Assembly (NCBI RefSeq): GCF_016863555.1
Contig: NZ_BOPC01000028.1
Location: 1 to 64,000 of the forward strand
Length of the DNA: 64,000 nt
Direction: 5' to 3'
Source: Micromonospora qiuiae
Lineage (GTDB): Bacteria; Actinomycetota; Actinomycetes; Mycobacteriales; Micromonosporaceae
Below are positions 34,697 to 44,756 of this stretch, one piece after another. The first letter of the stretch is position 1. Every line of letters starts with the position of its first letter. The notes under the pieces were generated by a model that saw only the letters and a list, made by a program, of their open reading frames with translations, was not told the origin of the DNA and searched no databases. Made by a program: the position numbers and the translations under genes.

Positions 34697-37228
34697 GTGG
34701 CGTCCCCCCTCTCCTTGCTCCCAGCCGTCGAGGCGGTGCCGTTCGTCCGCGATCTGGCCGCCCATGGTGACCGTCCCGCGATCCTGACCAAGGACGGGCA
34801 GATTTCCTACGCCGACCTCGCCGGGCGGGTCGCGCGGACCGCCGAGCGGCTCGGCGTCGGCCGCCGGCTGGTGCTGGTGGTCGGCGCGAACACGGTCGAC
34901 TCGCTGGTGGCGTACCTGGCCGCGCTGCACGCCGGCCACCCGGTCCTGCTGGTGCCGGACGGGCACGACACGGCCGTCGCCAGCCTGGTCGAGGCGTACG
35001 ACCCGGACGTGGTGATCGGTCCGGCCGGGGGCTGGCGCGTCGAGCACCGCCGAGCCGGCTCCGCCCACGACCTGCACCCAGACCTGGCGCTACTGCTGTC
35101 CACCTCCGGCTCGACCGGCTCCCCGAAGCTGGTCCGGCTGTCACGCACCAATGTGCAGGCCAACGCCGAGGCGATCGGCGAGTACCTGGGCATCCGGGAC
35201 ACCGACCGGGCGGCCACCAGCCTGCCGATGCACTACTGCTACGGCCTGTCGGTGGTCAACAGCCACCTGGCCCGGGGCGCCGCGCTGGTACTGACCGACC
35301 TGTCGGTCGCCGACGCCTGCTTCTGGGAGTTGTTCCGCCAGACCCGGGCCACCACGTTCGCCGGAGTGCCGTACACCTTCGACCTGCTGGACCGGGTCGG
35401 CTTCGCCGCCATGGACCTGCCGCACCTGCGGTACGTCACCCAGGCTGGCGGCCGGCTCGCCCCCGAGCGGGTGCGCCGCTACGCCGAGTTGGGTCGGCAC
35501 GCCGGCTGGGACCTGTTCGTGATGTACGGGCAGACCGAGGCGACCGCGCGGATGGCGTACCTCCCACCGGGCCTTGCGGCCCACCACCCGGCGGCGATCG
35601 GCGTGCCGGTGCCCGGCGGCGCGTTCCGGCTGGCGCCGGTGCCCGACCACCCGGATCCGGCGGTCGGCGAGCTGGTCTACGCGGGCCCGAACGTGATGCT
35701 CGGCTACGCCGAGACCCCCGCCGACCTGGCCCTGGGCCGCGCCGTCGAGGAGCTGCACACCGGGGACCTGGCCCGGCGCACCCCGGCCGGGCTGTACGAG
35801 ATCGTCGGCCGGCGCAGCCGGTTCGCGAAGATCCTCGGGCTGCGGGTCGACCCGGAGCAGGTCGAGGCGCTGTTGGCCGCGCACGAGGTCACCGCCACCT
35901 GCGTCGGCGGCGACGACGAGCTGATCGTGGCGGTGGTCGCCGCCGCTGATCCGCGCCGCGTCCGCCGGCTAGTCGCCGACGAGGTGGGGCTGCCGCCGCG
36001 AGCGGTGCGGGTGCTCGCCCTGACCGAGCTGCCCCGGCTGGCCAGCGGCAAACCCGACCTGGCCGGGCTGCGCGCGCTGGCCACCGCGCCGCGCACCACC
36101 GCCACGCCGGCCGGCGACGAGCCGTCACCCACGGCACCGGTCGGCGACCTGTGCCGGCTGTACGCGGAGGTGCTCGACCGCGACGACGTGCGCCCCGAGC
36201 TGAGCTTCGTCGAACTGGGTGGCGACTCGTTGTCGTACGTCGAGATGTCGGTCCGGCTGGAGCAGGAACTCGGCCACCTGCCGGCGAACTGGCACACCCT
36301 GCCGATCGCGGCGTTGCGCGCACCGCGGCGGCCCGGTGGTCGGCGACGATCGCTGGAGACCAGTGTGGCGCTGCGGACCGCGGCGATCGTGCTGATCGTC
36401 GGCTCGCACATACCGCTGTTCACGCTCACCGGCGGGGCGCACCTGCTGCTCGCGGTGGCCGGGTTCAACTTCGCCCGGTTCCAGCTCACCACCGCCGGGC
36501 GGCGCGACCGGCTGCGACAGATCGGGGCCGGCCTGGCCCGGATCGTGCTGCCGACGGTGGCCTGGATCGGCGCGGTGATGCTGGTCACCGACCAGTACCG
36601 GCCCAGCACCCTGCTGCTGGTGCACAGCATCGTCGGCCCCGGCGACGCCACCGGGTGGCACTTCTGGTTCGTCGAAGCGCTGGTCTACCTGCTGGTGGCG
36701 CTGGCCGCGCTGCTCGCGCTGCGGCCCGTCGACCGGTTGGAACGCCGGTACCCGTTCGCCCTGCCGCTGGGCCTGACCGTGCTCGGTCTGCTCGGCCGGT
36801 ACGACGTGTTCGGCTTCGACGCCCGCCACGACCTGCCGGCCGCGCTGGTCGCCGGTTGGCTGTTCACCCTCGGTTGGGCCGCCGCCCGCGCCGACAACGT
36901 CGGACGGCGGCTGCTGGTGACCGTCGCGGCGGCGCTGACCGTGCCCGGCTTCTTCGGCCAACCGGCCCGGGAGGCGCTGATCGTGGCCGGCCTCGCCCTG
37001 CTGGTCTGGCTGCCCACCGTGCCCAGCCTCGGTCTGGTCAACCGGATCGCCGGGGTGCTGGCCGGCAGTTCGCTCTACATCTATCTGACCCACTGGCAGG
37101 TCTACCCCCACCTGCGGGACTGGCCGCTGGTGGCGCTGGCCGCGTCGCTGGTCGTCGGTATCGGCTACGCCGTCCTCGCCGGGCGGGTGGGACGTTGGCT
37201 CACCCACCGCTTTTCAACATTACGTTGA
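34697..37228 (+). CDS. adenylation-carrier-membrane acyltransferase fusion protein
   Basis: 843 aa in three parts. Residues about 10-470 form an AMP-forming ligase (P-loop STSGSTGSPK at about 134-143, VMYGQTEA, HTGDL, and the A10 lysine in ASGKPDL near 450). Residues about 480-545 form an acyl/peptidyl carrier domain, with the phosphopantetheine serine in LGGDSLSY near 511. Residues about 555-840 form about 10 membrane segments like acyltransferase-3/OpgC proteins. It could activate an acid, load it on its own carrier and hand it to an acceptor at the membrane. The iron box suggests a role in iron acquisition, such as a siderophore or surface modification. The substrate is unknown. GTG 34697 is chosen because of the promoter spacing. 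Confidence 0.8.
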   Translation: MASPLSLLPAVEAVPFVRDLAAHGDRPAILTKDGQISYADLAGRVARTAERLGVGRRLVLVVGANTVDSLVAYLAALHAGHPVLLVPDGHDTAVASLVEAYDPDVVIGPAGGWRVEHRRAGSAHDLHPDLALLLSTSGSTGSPKLVRLSRTNVQANAEAIGEYLGIRDTDRAATSLPMHYCYGLSVVNSHLARGAALVLTDLSVADACFWELFRQTRATTFAGVPYTFDLLDRVGFAAMDLPHLRYVTQAGGRLAPERVRRYAELGRHAGWDLFVMYGQTEATARMAYLPPGLAAHHPAAIGVPVPGGAFRLAPVPDHPDPAVGELVYAGPNVMLGYAETPADLALGRAVEELHTGDLARRTPAGLYEIVGRRSRFAKILGLRVDPEQVEALLAAHEVTATCVGGDDELIVAVVAAADPRRVRRLVADEVGLPPRAVRVLALTELPRLASGKPDLAGLRALATAPRTTATPAGDEPSPTAPVGDLCRLYAEVLDRDDVRPELSFVELGGDSLSYVEMSVRLEQELGHLPANWHTLPIAALRAPRRPGGRRRSLETSVALRTAAIVLIVGSHIPLFTLTGGAHLLLAVAGFNFARFQLTTAGRRDRLRQIGAGLARIVLPTVAWIGAVMLVTDQYRPSTLLLVHSIVGPGDATGWHFWFVEALVYLLVALAALLALRPVDRLERRYPFALPLGLTVLGLLGRYDVFGFDARHDLPAALVAGWLFTLGWAAARADNVGRRLLVTVAAALTVPGFFGQPAREALIVAGLALLVWLPTVPSLGLVNRIAGVLAGSSLYIYLTHWQVYPHLRDWPLVALAASLVVGIGYAVLAGRVGRWLTHRFSTLR

Positions 37229-37539
37229 GCCGGCGGCACACCAACCCCTACGCCGCCGACCCGTACGAGGCGATCGCCGTGGTGCTGGCGCTGGCCGCCG
37301 GAGCCGCCGCGCCGACGCCCGGCGAGAAGCCGGTCGACGAAACCGACCTGCTCGCCGCGCTCGCCCTCTTCCCGCATCTGCGCGCCGAGATCGACACCCT
37401 GGAGGCGGGTCTGTTCGACCTCGCCCGCAGCCGTGGCCTGACCTGGCAGGCGATCGGGCACGGGCTGGGCCTGCGCAGCGCCCAGGCCGCCAAGCAGCGC
37501 TACGAACGGCTCTCCGCCCGCACCTCCCCCACCCCCTGA
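37225..37539 (+). CDS. small HTH DNA-binding protein
   Basis: 104 aa. The C-terminal part GLTWQAIGHGLGLRSAQAAKQRYERL (here its core IGHGLGLRSAQAAKQRY, about residues 77-93) is a helix-turn-helix of the short actinobacterial Hsp18-regulator-like type. It has no sensor domain. Its TTG start overlaps the stop of the acyltransferase fusion gene (TTGA), so translation is coupled; it may regulate that gene. Bracketed downstream by a large hairpin shared with argH. Confidence 0.6.
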   Translation: MSRRHTNPYAADPYEAIAVVLALAAGAAAPTPGEKPVDETDLLAALALFPHLRAEIDTLEAGLFDLARSRGLTWQAIGHGLGLRSAQAAKQRYERLSARTSPTP

Positions 37540-37589
37540 CCCCGCACACCCCGGCAACCGCCAGCCGGCAACGACGACCGCGACCGGCA

Positions 37590-37649
37590 GCAACTTCGGG
37601 GAAGATGCTGCCTCATCGGACCGGGAGGCAGCATTTTCCCCGAAGTTGC
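37590..37649. terminator. 25-bp-arm inverted repeat between convergent operons
   Basis: Arms 37590-37614 and 37625-37649 are reverse complements with one G/T-type mismatch and a 10-nt loop. It lies between the HTH gene and argH, whose 3' ends face each other, so it can end both transcripts. The length and perfection are unusual for this genome's terminators. Confidence 0.75.
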
Positions 37650-37654
37650 GCAGT

Positions 37655-37696
37655 CCCCGGCAGGTGCGGGGTTCCCCCCGGCAGGTGCGGGGTTCC
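37655..37696. repeat. 21-bp direct tandem repeat, two copies and a degenerate third
   Basis: The unit CCCCGGCAGGTGCGGGGTTC plus one C is repeated at 37655-37675 and 37676-37696, and a degenerate third unit follows. It sits between the hairpin and the argH stop. No function is seen. Confidence 0.6.
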
Positions 37697-37746
37697 CCCC
37701 GGTAGGGTGCGGGCGGTCCTGAGGGGACGTTGCTACAGGGGGTTGC

Positions 37747-39201
37747 TCAGCGGGGGACCACCTGCTCCGCGGCCCACTCCCGCCAGGTGGCGAGCTTGTC
37801 GGCGGCGGCGGCGAGCTGGTCGGCGACCGGGCCGGGGCCGGTCGAGCCGGGGGTGGTCCGGGCCGCGAGGGCCGAACGGACCGACAGCACGTCGCGCACG
37901 CTCGGGTCGAGGTGCTCGCTGACGGTGGCGAGGTCGTCGTCGGAAACCTCGTCGAGGGCGCAGTCCCGGGCCGCGCAGAGCGCCACCAACTTGCCGGTGA
38001 TCTCGTGCGCGTCACGGAACGGCACACCCTTGCGCACCAGCCAGTCGGCCACCTCGGTGGCCAGAGAGAAGCCCACCGGCGCGGCGGCGACCAGCCGGTC
38101 GACGCGTACCGTCATGGTGGAGATCATCCCGGCCAGGGCCGGCAGCAGCAGCTCCAGGGTGTCGACCGCGTCGAAGACCGGCTCCTTGTCCTCCTGCATG
38201 TCCCGGTCGTACGTCATGGGCAGGCCCTTGAGCATGGTCAGCACAGCGACCAGCCCGCCGACCAGCCGGCCGGACTTGCCCCGGGCCAGCTCGGCGATGT
38301 CCGCGTTCTTCTTCTGCGGCATGATCGACGACCCGGTGGCGAAGGCGTCGTCCAGCTCCACCCAGCCGAACTCCTGCGACGTCCAGAGCACCACCTCTTC
38401 ACCGAGGCGGGACAGGTGCACCCCGACCATCGCGGTGATGAAGAGGAACTCGGCGACGAAGTCGCGGTCGGCGACGGCGTCCATTGAGTTGGCGAAGGAG
38501 GTCCGGAAGCCCAACTCCTTGGAGACCGCCACCGGGTCCAGCGGCAGCCCCGACCCGGCCAGCGCGCCCGCGCCGAGCGGGCTGACCGCCGTACGGTGGT
38601 CCCAGTCCCGCAGCCGCTCCAGGTCCCGCAGCAACGGCTGGACGTGGGCGAGCAGCCAGTGGCCGAAGGTGACCGGCTGGGCGTGCTGCAGGTGGGTCAT
38701 GCCGGGCGCGGCGGTCTCCACGTGCCGCTCGGCCTGCTCGACCAGCGCCTCGGCCAGCTCGACCAGCCGGGCGGCCACGCCCCGGGCATGGTCGCGCAAA
38801 TAGAGCCGCAGGTCGGTGGCGACCTGGTCGTTGCGGGACCGGCCGGCGCGCAGCTTGCCGCCGAGGCTGCCGAGCCGTTCCAGCAGCCCGCGTTCCAGGG
38901 CGGTGTGCACGTCCTCGTCGTCGACGGTCGGGCGGAACGCCCCGGAGGCGCAGGCGGCCTCCAGGTCGTCCAGGGCGGCGAGGATGCGGCCCAGTTCCTC
39001 CGGGTCGAGCAGGCCGGCTCGGGCCAGCACCCGGGCGTGCGCCCGGGACCCGGCGATGTCGTACGGGGCCAGTCGCCAGTCGAACTGAACGCTCACCGAC
39101 AGCCGCGCGAGCGCCTCCGACGGGCCGCCGGCGAACCGGCCGCCCCACAGGCTCGTCCGGTTCGCGGGGGCGTTGTTCTCGGTCAGGCTCTTGTCATCCA
39201 C
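37747..39201 (-). CDS. argH: argininosuccinate lyase
   Basis: 484 aa, fumarase/aspartase superfamily, last step of arginine synthesis (argininosuccinate to arginine and fumarate). Signature SSIMPQKKNADIAE carries the catalytic serine loop; TSLWGGRFAGGPSEAL opens the protein and HLQHAQPVTFGHWL holds the general-base region. I chose GTG 39201 (GGCGGG just upstream); the frame is open to 39297. It follows argR in the same direction, with argG absent from the window as in many streptomycetes. Ends 98 bp before the large hairpin. Confidence 0.97.
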   Translation of the reverse strand: MDDKSLTENNAPANRTSLWGGRFAGGPSEALARLSVSVQFDWRLAPYDIAGSRAHARVLARAGLLDPEELGRILAALDDLEAACASGAFRPTVDDEDVHTALERGLLERLGSLGGKLRAGRSRNDQVATDLRLYLRDHARGVAARLVELAEALVEQAERHVETAAPGMTHLQHAQPVTFGHWLLAHVQPLLRDLERLRDWDHRTAVSPLGAGALAGSGLPLDPVAVSKELGFRTSFANSMDAVADRDFVAEFLFITAMVGVHLSRLGEEVVLWTSQEFGWVELDDAFATGSSIMPQKKNADIAELARGKSGRLVGGLVAVLTMLKGLPMTYDRDMQEDKEPVFDAVDTLELLLPALAGMISTMTVRVDRLVAAAPVGFSLATEVADWLVRKGVPFRDAHEITGKLVALCAARDCALDEVSDDDLATVSEHLDPSVRDVLSVRSALAARTTPGSTGPGPVADQLAAAADKLATWREWAAEQVVPR

Positions 39202-39271
39202 CCCGCCAATTCTGATGGTCAAGGCTTCACCCCACCCAACCGGGCGGCCGTTGAGCTTTCCCACTGCACGG

Positions 39272-39790
39272 TCATGGCGTCGTGCTCTCCCCTTCACCGT
39301 TGTCTTCCCGGCGGGCCCAGCGGGCGAGCCGTTCGCCGAGCGCCGCCCCGCCGTCCGGATCGCGGGCCACGACGAAGATCGTGTCGTCGCCGGCGATGGT
39401 GCCGACGACCTCCGTCAGGCCCGCCCGGTCCACCGCGCTAGCCAGGTAGTGGGCGGCGCCGGGCGGAGTGCGCAGCACTGCGATGTTGCCGCTGGAGTCG
39501 ACCTCGTTGAGCAACTCGCGCAGCAGCCGCACGAGGCGGGCCGGTGCCGCCTCGGCGTCGCGCAGCGGCCGGTGGCCGTCCTCCGGAATGACGTAGACGG
39601 CCCGGCCGTCACCGCCCCGGGCGGTGACCGCGCCGAGTTCCTTCAGGTCCCGCGAGAGCGTGGCCTGGGTGACCTGGACGCCCTCGTCGGCGAGCAGCTC
39701 GGCCAGCTCGGTCTGCGAACGGATCTCCCGGTCGCGAATCAGCTCGACGATGCGGGCGTGCCGGGCGGTGCGGGTCAACGATGCGGCCAC
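39272..39790 (-). CDS. argR: arginine repressor
   Basis: 172 aa. N-terminal winged helix ([37 protein letters not shown] region) binds ARG boxes and the C-terminal domain ([10 protein letters not shown] with [12 protein letters not shown]) hexamerises and binds arginine. Represses the arg cluster when arginine is high. GTG 39790 has GAGGAGG 5 nt upstream. Lies between argF and argH, overlapping neither. Confidence 0.96.
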   Translation of the reverse strand: MAASLTRTARHARIVELIRDREIRSQTELAELLADEGVQVTQATLSRDLKELGAVTARGGDGRAVYVIPEDGHRPLRDAEAAPARLVRLLRELLNEVDSSGNIAVLRTPPGAAHYLASAVDRAGLTEVVGTIAGDDTIFVVARDPDGGAALGERLARWARREDNGEGESTTP

Positions 39791-39818
39791 CGATCCTCCT
39801 CGTTCACGACTGCGCGGC

Positions 39819-41985
<2,167 letters not shown>

Positions 41986-41989
<4 letters not shown>

Positions 41990-42891
41990 GCCGGTTCTCC
42001 GTTCCGCGACGGGATCACCATGGTTCCGAAGCCTTCCGAGGTGAACACTTCCAGCAGCGTGGAGTGGGCGACCCGGCCGTCCACGACGTGCGCGGCGGGC
42101 ACTCCCCCACGGACGGCCCGCAGGCAGGCCTCCATCTTGGGCACCATGCCCGACTCCAGCGACGGCAGCAGCCGCGCCAGGTCGTCCGTGGTGATCTCGC
42201 TGACCAGGCTCGACGTGTCCGGCCAGTTGGCGTACAGGCCCGGCACGTCGGTGAGAACGACGAGCTTGCGTGCCCGCAGGGCGACGGCGAGCGCGGCGGC
42301 GGCGGTGTCGGCGTTGAGGTTGTGCAGCACCCCGTCCACGTCCGGTGCCACGGTGGAGATCACCGGGATCCGGCCGGCCGCGATCAGGTCGGCCACCGCC
42401 GAGACGTCCACCGACTCGACGTCGCCGACCTGCCCGACGTCGACCGGCTGCCCGTTGACGTACGCGGGCCGCCGCACGGCGGTGAACAGTCCGGCGTCCT
42501 CGCCGGAGAGGCCGACCGCGTACGGGCCGTGCGCGTTGATCAGCCCGACCAGTTCCCGGCCGACCTGACCGACGAGCACCATCCGGACCACGTCCATCGC
42601 CTCCGGGGTGGTCACGCGCAGGCCGCCCCGGAACTCGCTGTCGATGCCGAGCCGGCCGAGCATCGCCGAGATCTGCGGGCCGCCGCCGTGCACCACCACC
42701 GGCTTGAGACCGGCGTAGCGCAGGAACACCATGTCGGCGGCGAAGGCCCGTTGCAGTTCGGGGTCGACCATGGCGTTGCCGCCGTACTTGAGCACGACGG
42801 TGGCACCGGCGAAGCGGGCCAGCCAGGGCAGCGCCTCGATCAGCGTGGCGGCCTTGGCCTGGGCGCGAGTGAGGTCGGAGGAGAGGTTCAC
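41986..42891 (-). CDS. argB: acetylglutamate kinase
   Basis: 301 aa. Amino-acid-kinase fold: [15 protein letters not shown] is the N-terminal ATP loop, [10 protein letters not shown] the substrate loop. Phosphorylates N-acetylglutamate; normally the arginine-inhibited, flux-setting step. The GTG 42891 lacks a clear RBS, and the DNA upstream of it is a direct repeat that replaces most of argJ, so its coupling to argJ has been lost. Confidence 0.95.
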
Positions 42892-42895
42892 CGGG

Positions 42896-43008
42896 CCGGC
42901 CTTTCGTTCACGGCTGCGGGACTCCGCTGCGCTGCGCTCCTCGCGCTCACCGGACCGGCCTTTCGGTCGCGACTGCGGGACTCCGCTGCGCTGCGTTCCT
43001 CGCGCTCA
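42896..43008. repeat. 54-bp direct repeat, two copies, at the argJ deletion
   Basis: Copies 42896-42949 and 42955-43008 both begin CCGGCCTTTCG and end CTCGCGCTCA, with about 91% identity and a 59-bp period. They lie exactly between the argB start and the broken end of argJ. The core GACTCCGCTGCGCTGCG is a low-complexity motif that can spread between gene ends in such genomes; here it marks the deletion junction. Confidence 0.75.
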
Positions 43009-43165
43009 GGTCGAATGAGGCCTTGGCCCGGTTGCTGGTGAAGACCCCGGCGACCCCGGCGTCGGAGCCGTCGTTGACCACGAGGGCCACGTCGAGCACG
43101 CCGCCGGCGTTGAGGCCGGCGGCCACCCCGGCCGCCCGGAAGCCCCGGGGCACGGTGACGGTCAC
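42947..43165 (-). pseudogene. argJ: argJ remnant, first ~50 codons only
   Basis: The GTG 43165 overlaps the argC stop (GTGA) as in intact argC-argJ pairs, and the product starts VPRGFRAAGVAAGLNAGG and reaches AGVFTSNRAKA, the conserved N-terminus of glutamate N-acetyltransferase/ornithine acetyltransferase. After that the frame reads unrelated residues from a direct repeat and stops after 72 codons, against about 390 for the family. The catalytic Thr-Ala autoprocessing site and the beta chain are missing, so this copy cannot work. Confidence 0.88.
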
Positions 43166-44163
43166 GGCGCCGTGCCCCAGACGGACAGGCCCGTGGTCTC
43201 GGGCAGGCCGAACATGAGGTTGGCGTTCTGCACCGCCTGCCCGGCGGCGCCCTTGCCGAGGTTGTCGAGGGCGGCGACCACGATCAGCCGGCCGGAGTCG
43301 ATGTCGACGCCCGCCTGCAGGTGGCAGGAGTTGGCGCCGAGGGTGGCGGCGGTGTGCGGCCAGCGGCCCTCGGGCAGCACGTGCACGAACGGGCTGTCCG
43401 CGTACGCCTGCGCCAGCACCGACCGTGGGTCCTCCTCGGCGGCGGGCAGGGCGGTCACCGTGGCCAGGATGCCGCGCGGCATGGGCGCGAGCACCGGCGT
43501 GAACGACAGCCCGGTCGCGCCGGTGGCCTGCTTGATCTCGGGCACGTGCTGGTGGGCGCCGACCTTGTACGGCGACAGGTCACCCATCACCTCGCTGCCC
43601 AGCAGATGCGCCTTGGCGGCCCGGCCCGCGCCGGAGGTGCCGGAGGCGGCGACGACCACCACGTCAGCGGGCTGGGCGACACCGGCGGCGATCAGCGGCG
43701 CGAGGGCAAGAATGGTGGCCGCGGCGTAGCAACCGGTGTTGGCGACCCGGGTCGCCGCAGCGATCCGCTCCCGCTGGCCGGGCAGCTCGGGCAGGCCGTA
43801 GGTCCAGGTGCCGGCGTGCGGGCCACCGTAGTAGCTGGCCCAGGCGGCGCTGTCGGCGAGCCGGTGGTCCGCGCCGAGGTCGACGACCCGGGCCCCGGCG
43901 GGCAACTGCGCCGCGATGGCAGCGGACTCGCCGTGCGGTAGGGCGAGGAAGACCAGGTCGGCGTCGGCCAGTACGTCCGGCGTGGTCTCCGCGAGCGTCA
44001 GGTCCAGCCCGGTGAGATGGGGGTGGACCGCGTCGACGCGCTGGCCGGCCTGGCTGTGCGCGGTCGCAGCGACCAGGTCGAACTCGGGATGCCCGGCGAG
44101 CAGGCGAAGCAACTCGCCCCCGGCGTAGCCGCTCGCCCCGGCGACGGCGATCCGAATTCCCAT
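43162..44163 (-). CDS. argC: N-acetyl-gamma-glutamyl-phosphate reductase
   Basis: 333 aa. NADP loop IAVAGASGYAGGELLRLL, catalytic cysteine in VANTGCYAAATILAL, and GKGAAGQAVQNANLM near the C-terminus. Reduces N-acetylglutamyl phosphate to the semialdehyde. ATG 44163 follows GGAGGT; a GTG at 44169 has no RBS. First gene of the cluster, with a promoter and an ARG-box-like site just upstream. Stop overlaps argJ remnant start by 4 bp. Confidence 0.97.
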   Translation of the reverse strand: MGIRIAVAGASGYAGGELLRLLAGHPEFDLVAATAHSQAGQRVDAVHPHLTGLDLTLAETTPDVLADADLVFLALPHGESAAIAAQLPAGARVVDLGADHRLADSAAWASYYGGPHAGTWTYGLPELPGQRERIAAATRVANTGCYAAATILALAPLIAAGVAQPADVVVVAASGTSGAGRAAKAHLLGSEVMGDLSPYKVGAHQHVPEIKQATGATGLSFTPVLAPMPRGILATVTALPAAEEDPRSVLAQAYADSPFVHVLPEGRWPHTAATLGANSCHLQAGVDIDSGRLIVVAALDNLGKGAAGQAVQNANLMFGLPETTGLSVWGTAP

Positions 44164-44173
44164 ACCCACCTCC

Positions 44174-44185
44174 GCATGACTATGC
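44174..44185 (-). promoter_or_regulatory. ARG-box-like site at the argC transcription start
   Basis: On the minus strand the site reads GCATAGTCATGC, a GCAT-N4-ATGC repeat with TGCATA-like halves, as in ArgR boxes of actinomycetes. It lies at about +1 of the argC promoter. An ArgR gene is in the cluster. Confidence 0.5.
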
Positions 44186-44190
44186 AGCGA

Positions 44191-44220
44191 AGGCTAGCAG
44201 CGACAAGACTGACGATGCAA
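44191..44220 (-). promoter_or_regulatory. argC promoter TTGCAT-18-TAGCCT
   Basis: On the minus strand TTGCAT (44220-44215) and TAGCCT (44196-44191) are 18 nt apart, with a start expected near 44184, 20 nt before the argC ATG. Confidence 0.55.
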
Positions 44221-44223
44221 GGT

Positions 44224-44241
44224 CATACGGCCAACCGTATG
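44224..44241. promoter_or_regulatory. perfect 18-bp inverted repeat upstream of argC
   Basis: CATACGGCCAACCGTATG has 7-bp perfect arms around CCAA. It sits just upstream of the argC -35. Possible second ArgR or other repressor site. Confidence 0.45.
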
Positions 44242-44391
44242 GAAATAACATCTGCGAAGGAAGATGCCTTGCCGGGTGCACGCCGCCCTCGGCTCGACGG
44301 CGAGATCCGCTTTGACCGCACGAGAGCGAAAGATTACTACCAGCGATAGCCGTTTGCACCTCATCGGTGCCGGCCCCTGGCGCACCCGTAC

Positions 44392-44632
44392 ATGCAGCAA
44401 CTCCTGTCGCTGAAGCTACCGACCAACGACTACGCCATAGCGGGTAGCGGATTCAGCTTTCGACGGGCGGGTGGAAATCCTGGACGGCTGGTTCCCAGAG
44501 GTGTGGGCGGTGGACGCCGTCACCGACGAGGCAGATGTCATTGATGGGATCCGGTTCGTTCGACTGTCAGTTATGGCGGCCACCAAGATGAGACCGCGCC
44601 GGGACCGCGATCTTGAGCACTCAAGATCATGA
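44392..44632 (+). pseudogene. nucleotidyltransferase-like remnant with internal deletion and frameshift
   Basis: Frame 1 from ATG 44392 reads MQQLLSLKLPTNDYAIAGSG, the opening of a small nucleotidyltransferase-like family. The next in-frame stop-containing codons do not continue it; in the +1 frame the DNA reads FDGRVEILDGWFPEVWAVDA and ends with KMRPRRDRDLEH, the family's C-terminal part. The middle of the protein, with its catalytic Asp residues, is missing and the halves are one base out of register. I take this as a dead gene; comparison with an intact homologue is by memory only. A palindrome (44609-44628) covers its last codons. Confidence 0.5.
44609..44628. repeat. perfect 8-bp-arm inverted repeat
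   Basis: GATCTTGA (44609-44616) and TCAAGATC (44621-44628) pair around GCAC. It may be a small terminator for the remnant gene; it is not followed by a T-run. Confidence 0.4.
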
Positions 44633-44699
44633 AAGAACACGGCTGCCGGCTTTAGCCAGGGTCGCCTGGAAGAGGCAGCCCGGCTCGAGTCCGACGAGT

Positions 44700-44756
44700 G
44701 TTAAAAAGGGCCCCTTCCTATACACCAGGCGTTAAGAAGGGGCCCTTCCTTACACC
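44700..44756. repeat. two copies of a dispersed AGGGGCCCTT-type palindromic repeat
   Basis: GTTAAAAAGGGCCCCTTCCT starts at 44700 and GTTAAGAAGGGGCCCTTCCT at 44731, both followed by TACACC-like ends. The cores AAGGGGCCCTT are self-complementary. The pair ends at the pheT stop codon and could form its transcript end. Such repeats recur in Micromonosporaceae from memory, which I could not check. Confidence 0.6.

Noticed and set aside
37655..37696. CRISPR-like array
   Set aside because: Only two tandem 21-bp units with no spacers and no cas genes.
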